Shown: positions 1-10,118 of the stretch, one piece after another | Numbering within the stretch: position 1 is the stretch's first letter | Layout: each line of letters opens with the position of its first letter | Source of the DNA: Deltaproteobacteria bacterium | Lineage (GTDB): Bacteria > Desulfobacterota > Syntrophia > Syntrophales > UBA2210 | DNA length: 48,635 nt | Assembly (NCBI GenBank): GCA_019313385.1 | Contig: JAFDBG010000019.1 | Span: 1-48,635 of the forward strand | Direction: 5' to 3' | Notes under the pieces: model-generated | What the model was told of the DNA's origin: nothing | The model's database searches: none | The model's input: only the letters and a program-made list of their open reading frames with translations | Translations under genes and position numbers: made by a program

Positions 1-56
1 GCTGCCAAAGCCAAGGCTAGGGGATATCGTACAACGAGAAACCTGATCACGATGAT

Positions 57-1835
57 TTACCTCATCGGTGGTAAACTTGAATTCAGACTACCCACATGAA
101 ACAGCGAGGAACCATTAATATTGTCCCGTTTGATCAAATCATGAACTTCCCTTAACCGAAGAGCCTGATCCTGATTTGTAATGCTGTGAAAAGAGATACC
201 GTTATCATACAGGAATTTATGGACAACAGAATAGTCTTCCCCGTCATCTTCAAAGGAATACAGTATGATATTTATGCCGGAATCGTGTATCTCCTTTACT
301 AATCTTATCACCTGATTGATAACAAGATTCGTATTCGTCTTTGTGGAAAAATAAGCGATATTCATAAGGACACGATCCCAGGGTTCGGGGTTCGGGGTTC
401 GGGGTTCAGGGTTCAGGTCTGCCTTGATCTGATTTTTTAAAATATTGGCACAATTATGGATAGCGTCGTAATTGTTCTCGTCTATTGCAAGGGTCTCTTG
501 AAAATGGGCAAGCGCATGATCCCAAAGGCCCAGTTTACCGAAGGCAGCAGCCATAAAATTGTGGACGAGCGCGTATTGTTTGTCACGGGATGATTCCTTT
601 TTCCATTTCATCCAGTCAATCTTCTTTTTGTTCCGGTCAACTATGTTGATCAGTTCCTGCATCCTGTTTTTATAGGTATGTTCTTCCATAACACGCCTGC
701 GGGCAGCCTCCTTCATGCGGCCCCTCAGTTCCGGTCGGAGCAGGTAGTATTCTATCTTCTCTCTTAGCTCTGACGGTGAATTAAAACAGTCTATCTCTTT
801 TCCCACTTCAAAATATCTGTCCAGGTCCTTCCTATAGTCCGTCAGGAGAAATCCTCCCGAGACCGGAGCATCGAAAAGCCTCTGGTTCAGAGCGGTTTTT
901 ACCTGAGGACGTGATATGTTGATATTGATTTTTGCCGTGTGATATATCTTCTTCAAGTCTCTAAAGTATGAAACCTCGGGAATGAAATTTTCTTTACTCA
1001 CAATATCCAGCCAGGCATCCTCTCCGCATACCTTAAAGTCTATTCCTTCCAGAGCCTCGATGTATGTTTTCCTGTGTTTAACTGTGGCCTCATGTTCCAT
1101 CCAGTTGTCAAAGAGCGCAATAAGGGAAGGATCTGTGGCCTTTTTTCCACACAAAAGATGGAGAATTTGGGTGGAAAATATGTCAACCGGCTGAAGCGTG
1201 GGATCGGCAAGATATAGATCAACCAGTTTATCTAAATCTATTTTCTGTTCGATTCCAAGCAGGGCAAGACATTTTTCCACCTTTTGCCTGTAAGACTTCG
1301 CCTTTTTAATCTCCGATCTTCCAACAAAGACGACATCTGCCGAAAATCTTGAAATTTCATCCTGATTCAATTCAACATTTTGAAAGCTTCGGGGATTTGT
1401 TGCGAGGGGCAGGGGAAATGCCAGATCTGTTCCCTTTTGCTTCACCCCTTCCACGTAGCTTGCGTCAAAAAGAAAAAAGAAGGTGAAGGGCTGCACGATA
1501 TCGTCCGTCCACTGGTCAAGATAAAAGGGCTTGTCAACATACCAGCACACCAGTGATATTTTGAGCAGGTTGCAGATTCTTACAATAATTCCGTCGTTGT
1601 CTAATCCAATGCCATTTATGGTAAATATCATATCCGGTTGGAAGGATACGATTTCAGTTATCCTGTCTATCAAGTTGAAAGACAAAAATATATCCGGATT
1701 CTGTGGATTTCTGACCAGACGTATAATCTTTATCTCATGGCCCAGCTCCCTGAATGCGCTGCTGCATTCCGGATCGATCAGACTGGCAGAATCTGAGAAG
1801 ATTACAATCCTTTTTTCCCCCATTTCACGCATCAT
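57..1835 (-). CDS. CgeB/DUF3880-like glycosyltransferase with C-terminal TPR segment and a trailing partial GT-like N-terminus
   Basis: 592-aa ORF. Glycosyltransferase-like motifs (FDAPVSGGFLLTDYRKDLDRYFEVGKEIDCF) typical of the CgeB-type C-terminal region, then a TPR-like stretch (ALAHFQETLAIDENNYDAIHNCANIL). Confidence 0.75.
   Translation of the reverse strand: MMREMGEKRIVIFSDSASLIDPECSSAFRELGHEIKIIRLVRNPQNPDIFLSFNLIDRITEIVSFQPDMIFTINGIGLDNDGIIVRICNLLKISLVCWYVDKPFYLDQWTDDIVQPFTFFFLFDASYVEGVKQKGTDLAFPLPLATNPRSFQNVELNQDEISRFSADVVFVGRSEIKKAKSYRQKVEKCLALLGIEQKIDLDKLVDLYLADPTLQPVDIFSTQILHLLCGKKATDPSLIALFDNWMEHEATVKHRKTYIEALEGIDFKVCGEDAWLDIVSKENFIPEVSYFRDLKKIYHTAKININISRPQVKTALNQRLFDAPVSGGFLLTDYRKDLDRYFEVGKEIDCFNSPSELREKIEYYLLRPELRGRMKEAARRRVMEEHTYKNRMQELINIVDRNKKKIDWMKWKKESSRDKQYALVHNFMAAAFGKLGLWDHALAHFQETLAIDENNYDAIHNCANILKNQIKADLNPEPRTPNPEPWDRVLMNIAYFSTKTNTNLVINQVIRLVKEIHDSGINIILYSFEDDGEDYSVVHKFLYDNGISFHSITNQDQALRLREVHDLIKRDNINGSSLFHVGSLNSSLPPMR
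380..414. repeat. Heptanucleotide tandem array inside the CDS: AGGGTTC GGGGTTC GGGGTTC GGGGTTC AGGGTTC
   Basis: Five consecutive 7-nt words read directly; encodes the NPEPRTPNPEP segment of the overlapping ORF on the minus strand. Confidence 0.9.
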
Positions 1836-3079
1836 GCAACGCCCATTTTAGCAAGAACTTCCAGGTTTTTTCTCGCAGTTTCGTGTGAGCGATCTATCTC
1901 GAGCACGCGTTTGAAACTATCTTCCGCTTTTGCGTAGTCACCTTCTTTGAAAAAAAGGATCCCCGAAGAAAAGTGCGCCTCGGCTACTTCAGGGTTTATT
2001 GACAAGGTCTTCTGAAACTCCCCGATCGCCTCATTATTTCTTCCCTGATTCTTCAAGAATGTTCCGAAATTATAGCGTATGATGTAGTGATCAGGGTTAT
2101 ATTTCAGGGCTTCGCGGTAGAGCAATTCGGCATCTGTCAGCCGTCCCTTCTTTGCGAGGATTGCCGCCAGATTATTGTAGGCCCCGACATGTCCTGAGTC
2201 GTATTTAAGAACAAGATTATAATAATTAACCGCCTCGGCAGATCTGCCCTGTGCCTCTGTGCACAGTCCCAGATTAAAAAGGATCATGGTATTTTCGGGT
2301 GCCAGCGACTGGGCCTTTTTCAGAAATCCTTCCGCCCTTTCATAATCTTTCAGTTCAATGCACCCGATCCCTTTATACAGGTACGAACGTGCATCAGCCG
2401 ACCCTTTGCCTGTTTCCATTTCATCAACTATACCAAGATACAGCCTTTCTTTCCGCTTTGCGCTATCCATATCACTGATATACCCGTAATGATGTATGGG
2501 AATGTCTGTCTCAACGATCCTCCCCCCTTTTTTCGAAATAGTATATTCAACTATCTCATGCACCTTTCCTTCAAAGTAAATATCCTTGTTTTTTCTGAAG
2601 AGTCTGACGTATGGAGAAGGAGTATATCCTGCACATCCTCTTGCCTCAGGACAGGGGGATTCAACCGCCAGCCATTCACACATTGTGGTTGTCTTCGAAT
2701 AAGTCCTTTGCACAAGCTTATATCCCGTAACATTCTTATCCGTTACAAGTTGTCGTATTTTCGCCAAATCATTAGGCGCCATTGCCTCATCGGCATCCAG
2801 AACCAGGATCCAATCACAGCTGGCATGTTTCAACGACACATTTCTCGCGTCAGCAAAATCGTTTTCCCAGGGGTGATATATCACCTTTGCCCCGAAAGAT
2901 TCCGCGATCTCAATCGTTTTGTCGGAAGAGCCGGTATCAACTATGATCATCTCATCAACCAGAGATTGGACACTTTTCAGACAATCGGGCAGACACGCTT
3001 CCTCATCTTTGACGATCATGCAGAGAGAGATTCCCTGTCTATTTTTCTTTTTCCTGCTCATTTTTGAATATCTTTTCAT
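1832..3079 (-). CDS. Family 2 glycosyltransferase with C-terminal TPR repeats
   Basis: SLCMIVKDEEACLPDCLKSVQSLVDEMIIVDTGSSDKTIEIAESFGAKV...LDADEAM, then several TPR units. 4-bp overlap with the downstream ORF. Confidence 0.9.
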   Translation of the reverse strand: MKRYSKMSRKKKNRQGISLCMIVKDEEACLPDCLKSVQSLVDEMIIVDTGSSDKTIEIAESFGAKVIYHPWENDFADARNVSLKHASCDWILVLDADEAMAPNDLAKIRQLVTDKNVTGYKLVQRTYSKTTTMCEWLAVESPCPEARGCAGYTPSPYVRLFRKNKDIYFEGKVHEIVEYTISKKGGRIVETDIPIHHYGYISDMDSAKRKERLYLGIVDEMETGKGSADARSYLYKGIGCIELKDYERAEGFLKKAQSLAPENTMILFNLGLCTEAQGRSAEAVNYYNLVLKYDSGHVGAYNNLAAILAKKGRLTDAELLYREALKYNPDHYIIRYNFGTFLKNQGRNNEAIGEFQKTLSINPEVAEAHFSSGILFFKEGDYAKAEDSFKRVLEIDRSHETARKNLEVLAKMGVA

Positions 3080-3420
3080 AACATTTGAAAATGGGTGTCA
3101 CGTTTTTGATTATCACTCAGAATAACAATGGAACATTTTTCCGGTTTTCAAACTGCCTGGATGTTAAAAACACCCGGTTTTGTCATTCCCGACCTGATTG
3201 GGGATTCAGTCTTTGGCTTATTTGCCCTTGGATTCCTGCTTCTATAAAAAAGCAAAAACAGTGCCAGCTACCCCAATTTATGAAGAAATATTTTTTGAAA
3301 TATAAACCGGCATAAATCTTGCTCTTGCTTAAGCTATGAAATGTGTGACTACTAACGCCGTCAGACTGAAACTGTTTAGGCTGAAGGCACTCGAATAGTT
3401 ACCAATTGAGAGGAACAGTC

Positions 3421-4494
3421 ATGTTATATCTCGCTCTGAACCCCGGCAATACCTTTGGATGGGGAGTTTGCAGCAAATATTTAATCAGTGAAGTGGGTAA
3501 GCTAAGGGAAATCAGGGTCGTTAACGACAGCAATATAGGACTGCTCACCGAGCCGAATCTACAGGGCAGAGTTTTTCACGCAATCGGCGATCATTCTCTT
3601 CGCAGGCAATACCCCATAAAGGGCGAAATAAACTATGGATACACATTCTTTGAAAACCTTTTAGAGGAAGATGCCCTCAAAAACGCCCGTTTTTATGATC
3701 TTGTATTCGCCGGTTCAACCTGGTGCAGGCAGAAATTGGAAGAAAAAGGAATATCGTGGGTTCAAACGTTGATCCAGGGAATTGACCCTGACCTCTTCTT
3801 CCCGTTAGAACTTGAAAAACCTTCCGGGAAGGACAAGTTTATAATATTTTCAGGTGGAAAATTTGAACTTAGAAAGGGGCAGGACCTGGTCCTTCGTGCC
3901 GTGAAAGTGCTACAGGATAAATATGACGACATCGTTCTGATGAACCTGTGGCAAAACCACTGGAAGTTCAGTTTTGAAACCATGAAGAGATCTTCCTATA
4001 TTAATTTTGTCGTTAATGGAGAAACATGGGAAGAAATTATAAAAAATATAATGGCTGAAAATGGGATAGATCCAGAGAGAAACATCGTTCTCCCTCCGAT
4101 AAACAACAATCAACTGAAAAACGTTTATGCGAACACGGATATCGGACTCTTCCCCAATCGCTGTGAGGGCGGTACAAATCTCGTACTAATGGAATATATG
4201 GCCTGTGCAAGACCCGTAATCGCATCATATAATACGGGGCACAGGGACATACTCACAAAGGACAATGCCTTGCTGCTTGAAGAGATGAAGCCATATGATG
4301 ATTTTGACGAGAAAGGTGAGATGTTGGGGGCCTGGCAGGAACCGGACCTGGATGAGCTGGTATCGAAACTGGAGTATGCGTATCTGAATCGAGATGGACT
4401 GGATTCAATCGCACGGCAGGCGGGAGAGGACATGAAGAGGTACACATGGCACGCTACCGCAAAAGACCTGTTGGAAAAGATTGAGCAGCGATGA
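3421..4494 (+). CDS. Group 1 glycosyltransferase
   Basis: FSGGKFELRKGQDLVLRAVKVL and LFPNRCEGGTNLVLMEYMACARPVIAS motifs. ATG at 3421 preferred over the upstream start. Confidence 0.85.
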   Translation: MLYLALNPGNTFGWGVCSKYLISEVGKLREIRVVNDSNIGLLTEPNLQGRVFHAIGDHSLRRQYPIKGEINYGYTFFENLLEEDALKNARFYDLVFAGSTWCRQKLEEKGISWVQTLIQGIDPDLFFPLELEKPSGKDKFIIFSGGKFELRKGQDLVLRAVKVLQDKYDDIVLMNLWQNHWKFSFETMKRSSYINFVVNGETWEEIIKNIMAENGIDPERNIVLPPINNNQLKNVYANTDIGLFPNRCEGGTNLVLMEYMACARPVIASYNTGHRDILTKDNALLLEEMKPYDDFDEKGEMLGAWQEPDLDELVSKLEYAYLNRDGLDSIARQAGEDMKRYTWHATAKDLLEKIEQR

Positions 4495-4513
4495 CATTTA
4501 CCTTGAATTGAAC

Positions 4514-4554
4514 AGCGAGCGCTAACCCCGCTGCTTGCGGCGGGGTTAGCGCTC
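4514..4554. terminator. Strong hairpin between convergent genes (candidate bidirectional terminator)
   Basis: GAGCGCTAACCCCGC ... GCGGGGTTAGCGCTC inverted repeat between the + strand GT and the - strand TPR gene. Confidence 0.6.
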
Positions 4555-4708
4555 GAATATAAAATAATATTTTCCTTGCCCCCGATAAAGGGGATAAGTG
4601 CGTTAACGAAATTATTTGCTGAAAGAAAAATACATAAAATAATTTCTAACTTACTAAACAATCGGAGATTCCCCGCAACTTGTTGCGGGGAGCTTCAATC
4701 CAATGACA

Positions 4709-6610
4709 TCAGTAAGCGGTATAAGATTTTTCTTCTATGATGTGAGAGCCTAACAATTCATTTATTTTTCTTTTAATGTTTGCCCTATGGTCATTTGTAA
4801 AATAAACACTGCGGGCGAGTTCAATAAAATTCTGATCATATCTTTTATGAAGTTCTTCTTTACGCAGGGCGTCTTCTGTATCCCATAATTTATTGTTTAC
4901 TTTCCATAGTTCTTCGATGAGTCCATCTAATTTTACGGACTTTGAGATCTGTTTTTCATACATTGATTGAAGAATTTCTAGCTCTGTCCTAACGTTCCCT
5001 AATTTTAAGGGATCAGTGATACGCTCAGCTTTTATTTTTAATATCACTAATTTATCAATAAATTCTCCAATTGACACCTCTACTTTGACAGAGGTTTGGA
5101 TCTTCTTGCCCGTTCCTGAAGATGGCGACACCTGTTTAGCACCCAATTTCGTTTTCATGATGTTTGACAAAGCTCCTATAACTTCTTTAATTACAGCGTT
5201 CCAATCCCTTGTTTCCCCTTGTCTGAACAACCTCATTGTCGGATACCAGGGAGAAATATTTTTTTCAAGAAACCAGCGCCAATCCGGCACGTAGGGAAGC
5301 ATGACCCAGACGGGAACACCCAGGGCACCGGCTAAATGGGCAATAGATGTGTCAATGGTGATAACCAGGTCTAGATTTTCCATCACAGCGGCGCTATCCA
5401 TAAAAGGACCGTGATTATCGTCAAAATCTGGGCCAAAATCGTGCAAAATAAAATCGCCTGGCATATTCTCCAGTTGTTCGGTGGGTACTCCTTTTTGAAG
5501 ACTATAAAGTTTGATTCCGTCCATTTTGGACAGGGGATAAAAATCCCTTAACGGGATAGACTTGGAAGATATGGTTTTACGTTGATGGTTTTTCTCGTAA
5601 AGGAAACTGGCCTGCCAGCATAATCCTATTTTGAAATTATTATTTTCTCCCAGCCTGGCATGCCATTGTTTAACCAGCTCTGAATCGGCCTTAATATACG
5701 GTATTTCAGCCAGTATGCTGCTCGGTTTTTCATTTAGTATCCATGGTAAAGACATGAGTGGCGCTTGTAGATCAAAGTCAGGGAAATTGTCTTTTAAAGA
5801 GATCACGGATGTGACATAGGCACAGCTTTTCAAAAGCGTGGTTAATGGATCCTGAGCTGCCGCGATTACAGTAGCGCCACTTTCTTTTGCAACTTTTGCA
5901 TAACGAATAAATTGTATGGTATCCCCGAGGCCTTGTTCTGCATGGAGTAAAATGGTTTTACCTGATAAATCGGACCCATCCCAGAGAGGCTGAGCAAATT
6001 CAAGGGATTTAAGCGCTTTAAGGTGCCTGCGCCACTCATATTCTTCCAGACCATCCTTGAAGTTCTCCAGCAGGAGCAATGCAACAGATCTGTTGAAGTG
6101 CGCTTCAATATAATCAGGACGCAATTCTATCGCTTTATTCTGAAACTCAACGGCTTCCCTGGGGCGACACAGGTCTTTAAGCATGTTCCCTGCGTTATGA
6201 TAAGCCTCAGCATAATTTGAGTCCAGGCAAGTTGCTCTTTGAAAATGCTTGAGAGCATTTTCAGATTTACCAAGATTTCTAAAGGCTAAGCCCAAATTAT
6301 TATGAAAAACGGGATCTTCCGGATTGATCTCAATCGCCTTTTTTATGTAACTTAGAGCCAGTTCATTGTTCCCTCCCTGAAGCGCCAGAATGCCAATTGA
6401 ATGAATTGCATAAGCGTTATCAGGATCATGGTGCAATATTTCAGCATAAACTTCTGCAGCCTGTTGGATATTGCCAGAAATGTGATATTTGATCGCCTGA
6501 TCCAAAGCAGCATCAATATTGAATACAAAGTTTTTTTTGCCTTTAAGGTTGGTTTGGTTTTTCATGTTTAGAAACAGTTTATCCCTTGCAGATCGTAGGT
6601 CAACTGGCAA
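4709..6610 (-). CDS. TPR protein with GT9/GT41-like glycosyltransferase domain and C-terminal DUF6165-like domain
   Basis: N-terminal TPR units; middle domain LVITIDTSIAHLAGALGVPVWVMLPYVPDWRW; C-term VSIGEFIDKLVILKIKAERITDPLKLGNVRTEL resembles DUF6165. Confidence 0.8.
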   Translation of the reverse strand: MPVDLRSARDKLFLNMKNQTNLKGKKNFVFNIDAALDQAIKYHISGNIQQAAEVYAEILHHDPDNAYAIHSIGILALQGGNNELALSYIKKAIEINPEDPVFHNNLGLAFRNLGKSENALKHFQRATCLDSNYAEAYHNAGNMLKDLCRPREAVEFQNKAIELRPDYIEAHFNRSVALLLLENFKDGLEEYEWRRHLKALKSLEFAQPLWDGSDLSGKTILLHAEQGLGDTIQFIRYAKVAKESGATVIAAAQDPLTTLLKSCAYVTSVISLKDNFPDFDLQAPLMSLPWILNEKPSSILAEIPYIKADSELVKQWHARLGENNNFKIGLCWQASFLYEKNHQRKTISSKSIPLRDFYPLSKMDGIKLYSLQKGVPTEQLENMPGDFILHDFGPDFDDNHGPFMDSAAVMENLDLVITIDTSIAHLAGALGVPVWVMLPYVPDWRWFLEKNISPWYPTMRLFRQGETRDWNAVIKEVIGALSNIMKTKLGAKQVSPSSGTGKKIQTSVKVEVSIGEFIDKLVILKIKAERITDPLKLGNVRTELEILQSMYEKQISKSVKLDGLIEELWKVNNKLWDTEDALRKEELHKRYDQNFIELARSVYFTNDHRANIKRKINELLGSHIIEEKSYTAY

Positions 6611-6658
6611 TCAAAAACCCATATCATTACGGGTCAAGCAAGTGGCCGTCTGGAGTTT

Positions 6659-7882
6659 TCAATGCCGGGGGACATTGGGGTCCCCAGCCTTTGAGAATAC
6701 TACGTTGAAAACATAATTGGTTTCAATGTAGTCATCCTTCGATAATCTTGTAAAAGATTGATTCTCATCATTCAACAGATAAGTCTCATAGCCCGACTGC
6801 TCCATATGGAGCCTTAGCTCTTTTTCACTCGTTCCCATTTGTTGTAGGGCGAAGCGATTGATTTCACATATAAGGTAAGGTACATTCTGTCTGGACATCA
6901 TGTTTGCTCCACCTTGAAGGATGGCGCATTCAGATCCTTCTGTGTCGATTTTAATTAGTTTTAATGAGTCAGGATCGTTGTCTTCAAACAGGCTGTCCAG
7001 TGTTGCGGTTTTGATATTTCTTACAACAGGATTAGCACGGCTGTTTTTGTTGAAGGGATGCAGGCCGACATTCCATAAGGCATGTCCACCATCGTTGTCT
7101 GTATTTACAAAGAACTGCTTTTGTTCGATCTTTGACCCTAATGCTACATTGAAAGTCTTGATATTTGAGAATTTATTTAAGGAGATGTTAGTTGTCAACC
7201 GATCAAAATTTGAGAGTTCCGGTTCAATGGCAAATACCTGCCCGCTGCTTCCAACTATTATGGATGCTAATAGAGAAAAATATCCGATGTGCGAACCTAT
7301 ATCTATAAAAGAATCACCCTCCCGCAAAGCGCTCGCCAAAAAATGAGATGTTCCCGGTTCATAAAGTTGTCCCTTGTTTAAGCAGTTCCACATTATTTTC
7401 TGGCTAAATTGAGTAAGATCCAAAGATATCTTGAGGCTATATTGACAGGAGTTGAAACTCACTGACAATTCAGCGATTTTACTGTCTTGGGATCCGCTCA
7501 TATCACGATCGCTTGAACGAAATCTTTGAAGGTCATTCGTTATCATCTCAATGTCATTTGCTGGCAGACAGTGTCGATATTCTTCCAGCACAGCTTCAGC
7601 TTTAACCAAGTTGTTGATGGCAATATAATTTGCTATCAGGTTAAACGCTGCATTTGAATTATTTTTGTCTTTTTGCAGTGCAACCAGAAATAATTGAATC
7701 GCTTCCCCGTATCTGCCCAATCTGTTGAGTATAACGCCTTTATCATTAAGCACAAACACATTGTCAGGATCTTTTTCCAGAAGAGACTCAAAGATCTCAA
7801 GAGCTTCATCTATTCTTCCATGCTGAAGATGTTTCTCTCCTCGCATTATTTCCTCAGTAAACTGATTCGCTTCCATGCTCAT
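6659..7882 (-). CDS. FkbM family methyltransferase with N-terminal TPR repeats
   Basis: TPR N-term; REGDSFIDIGSHIGYFSLLAS ... FAIEPELSNFDRL ... LKLIKIDTEGSECAILQGG typical of FkbM. Confidence 0.88.
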   Translation of the reverse strand: MSMEANQFTEEIMRGEKHLQHGRIDEALEIFESLLEKDPDNVFVLNDKGVILNRLGRYGEAIQLFLVALQKDKNNSNAAFNLIANYIAINNLVKAEAVLEEYRHCLPANDIEMITNDLQRFRSSDRDMSGSQDSKIAELSVSFNSCQYSLKISLDLTQFSQKIMWNCLNKGQLYEPGTSHFLASALREGDSFIDIGSHIGYFSLLASIIVGSSGQVFAIEPELSNFDRLTTNISLNKFSNIKTFNVALGSKIEQKQFFVNTDNDGGHALWNVGLHPFNKNSRANPVVRNIKTATLDSLFEDNDPDSLKLIKIDTEGSECAILQGGANMMSRQNVPYLICEINRFALQQMGTSEKELRLHMEQSGYETYLLNDENQSFTRLSKDDYIETNYVFNVVFSKAGDPNVPRH

Positions 7883-7904
7883 TTCCCCATATTATTAATA
7901 GAAA

Positions 7905-8300
7905 TCATGCTTTTTGCTGTATGAATGCCCAATAGGTATCTGGATCGACAAAATCGAATTCTTGATCTCTGAAATCCAAAAAAGATTGATCCATCTGATA
8001 AGCTTGATAGCCTTTTCGCCTGCATACTGAACAGTCTTCACTATTTAATGTTATACTTGTTGGGTTAAAATCCTTCTCTGTAAATAATTCCAGGGCAAGG
8101 CCCTGGCCGCAGCCTACATCCAAAATTTTACTGTTTGATGGCAAAAAATACTTATCGTTGAAGTAATCAACCATCTGTTCTGTTATAGATAAATGGGGTT
8201 CGCTGATGGGCTCAGGGTAGGTTTCTTCGGCGATCTTTGAGAAAAATGATTGCAATTTGTCGATCTTTGATTGGTTTAACTTCATGTCGTTTCGTCTCAA
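7905..8300 (-). pseudogene. Truncated class I SAM methyltransferase (N-terminal motif I region only)
   Basis: ILDVGCGQGLALELFTEKDF motif I; the ORF ends after EFDFV with a short unrelated tail, lacking the remaining fold. Confidence 0.6.
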
Positions 8301-8336
8301 CTTCTATCGGAACTATTCAGCCACCGATCTATCCGC

Positions 8337-9674
8337 TTAAATGCCAATCCTTGCCAGACCCGCAAGGGCATCCGTGTCATTAGGATCTTGTTCAAGGAGT
8401 TCGGAGTAAAGACCAATGGCAACCTCACTTTTTTTAAGAAAGAGATATATTTTTGCCAGAGCGAGCCATATCCCCCTTTCCACATCAGGCGAGTTCTCTT
8501 TCGCCTTTTCAAAAAAGATCATGGCATCTTCAAATTTCCCAAGTTTTGACATCAGAAATCCAAGCACGCGCAACGTATCAACATTGCCCGGAGCCGCCTT
8601 CAGCGCACTTTTATAGGCATCCGCCGCTTCGTCCAAACGGCCAATGCCTTCCAAAGACTTGCCGTAATAATAAGGAAGAAGGCTTTTCACGCTCAAGAGC
8701 ACGGGACGACCCTCAATTTCTATGCCAAGTTCAGCCGCCTTTCTCAGGCAGGGGATTGCCTCTTCATACCGCTCTAATTGTGTAAAAACGGCCCCTAAGA
8801 CATAGCAGAGAAATCCGCTGTCTGGAAATTCAGAGATGCCGACCTGAAGGTTTTTAACAGCCATATCCCCTTCTCCCAGCCGGAGATAACTCTCGGCAAT
8901 CATGGAGAATGAACTCTTGTAAAAACTCTCTTTCTTTCCGCCAGCCATGGCCGTTTCAAGACACTTTATGCAGCAGCGGTAATCTTCAATCCCAAAATAG
9001 CTCTGCGCAAGATGATAATTTTCTGACGGCGTCCTGTCTCTGTCTTTACTTGCATTGAGAAGAATATGCAGATTCCTTTCAGCCTTGGCCTTAATGGCCT
9101 CCTCATCTTCGTACCCTGTATGAAGAATATGAACATCTTCTTCCACCACCTTTATCCCAAGCCTGCTTAAGGATGAAGCAATCTGCTCATGGACACAGCC
9201 TTCAAAACATGCGCCTTTCATATTGGGAAAGATCCTGAGCTGATAACTGACAGCCGTCTCGCCGTCTGTTTTCCGGTTCAGGATACGCAGCATGCAGGCC
9301 AGATTTCCGGAAGAGGGAAGTCGTTCTTTCAGACGTTTCAGCCCCTGCCTCGCCTCAGGAGAGATGCGGTCATCGGCATCAAGCCACAGAATATAATCTC
9401 CCGTTGCATGCCTGGTCGATTCGTTTCTCGCAGCGGCAAAGTCATCACACCAGGGGAAGTCAAATACCTTTGCCCCGAATCCTTCGGCTATCTTCCTGGT
9501 ATCATCGGCGGAACCGGTATCCACAACAATGATTTCATCAACAGCAGGCTTAACCGACCGGATACAATCCGCAATATTTCCGGCCTCATTCCTGACAATC
9601 ATGCAAAGCGACAATCTCATCGGCCGCCTTTTCCCGATCCTTGGTTTAGACTTCCTGCTCCTTTTTTTCATCAA
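8337..9674 (-). CDS. Family 2 glycosyltransferase with C-terminal TPR repeats
   Basis: RLSLCMIVRNEAGNIADCIRSVKPAVDEIIVVDTGSADDTRKIAEGFGAKVFDFPW...LDADDRIS plus TPR units. Confidence 0.9.
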   Translation of the reverse strand: MMKKRSRKSKPRIGKRRPMRLSLCMIVRNEAGNIADCIRSVKPAVDEIIVVDTGSADDTRKIAEGFGAKVFDFPWCDDFAAARNESTRHATGDYILWLDADDRISPEARQGLKRLKERLPSSGNLACMLRILNRKTDGETAVSYQLRIFPNMKGACFEGCVHEQIASSLSRLGIKVVEEDVHILHTGYEDEEAIKAKAERNLHILLNASKDRDRTPSENYHLAQSYFGIEDYRCCIKCLETAMAGGKKESFYKSSFSMIAESYLRLGEGDMAVKNLQVGISEFPDSGFLCYVLGAVFTQLERYEEAIPCLRKAAELGIEIEGRPVLLSVKSLLPYYYGKSLEGIGRLDEAADAYKSALKAAPGNVDTLRVLGFLMSKLGKFEDAMIFFEKAKENSPDVERGIWLALAKIYLFLKKSEVAIGLYSELLEQDPNDTDALAGLARIGI

Positions 9675-9772
9675 ACTTCCTCTTTCAAGAGTCGTGAGGC
9701 TAAGACTTCTCAGTAAGTTCAGACAAGACCCTTCTGTGCAGGGGCGGTTTGAAACCTTTTCCCTGTGGCACT

Positions 9773-10066
9773 TTAATCAATAATTTCTCTCAGCCACTCG
9801 GGAAAAACAGACCATGGAACCGCGATATTTTCTCCGGGCAAATTCCTTGTTTTATCAATCCTGCACACAATTATCCCCTGCTGTGAAGCATCGCCGCCAG
9901 CAATCTCTTTGAAGCGGTTAAGTCCTTTCACATGGTTGAATGAAGGGGTCGAAGTCAGCTTTATTTCTATTGGCCATAGTTTCCCCTTTGCCTGAATAAT
10001 CAAGTCAACTTCAAGCCCGCCCTGAGATCTCCAGGGAAAGGCTGAGGGTCTTTTCCCGCAAAACAT
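9773..10066 (-). pseudogene. C-terminal fragment of a DUF4143-type ATPase
   Basis: WRSQGGLEVDLIIQAKGKLWPIEIKLTSTPSFNHVKGLNRFKE matches the nuclease-like C-term of AAA/DUF4143 proteins; N-terminal ATPase absent. Confidence 0.6.
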
Positions 10067-10118
10067 GTCAATTTTATTCTTCAGCGTCTACGCTTTAATC
10101 TCTTTTCTCCCTGTGCCT

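Noticed and set aside
2489-3067. 192-aa ORF antisense to the GT2-TPR gene
   Set aside because: Antisense shadow ORF with no domain signal.
4668-4695. CCCCGCAACTTGTTGCGGGGAGCTTC hairpin and a similar motif near 23198-23225
   Set aside because: Probably ordinary terminator or short dispersed repeat; too short to argue for a specific function.
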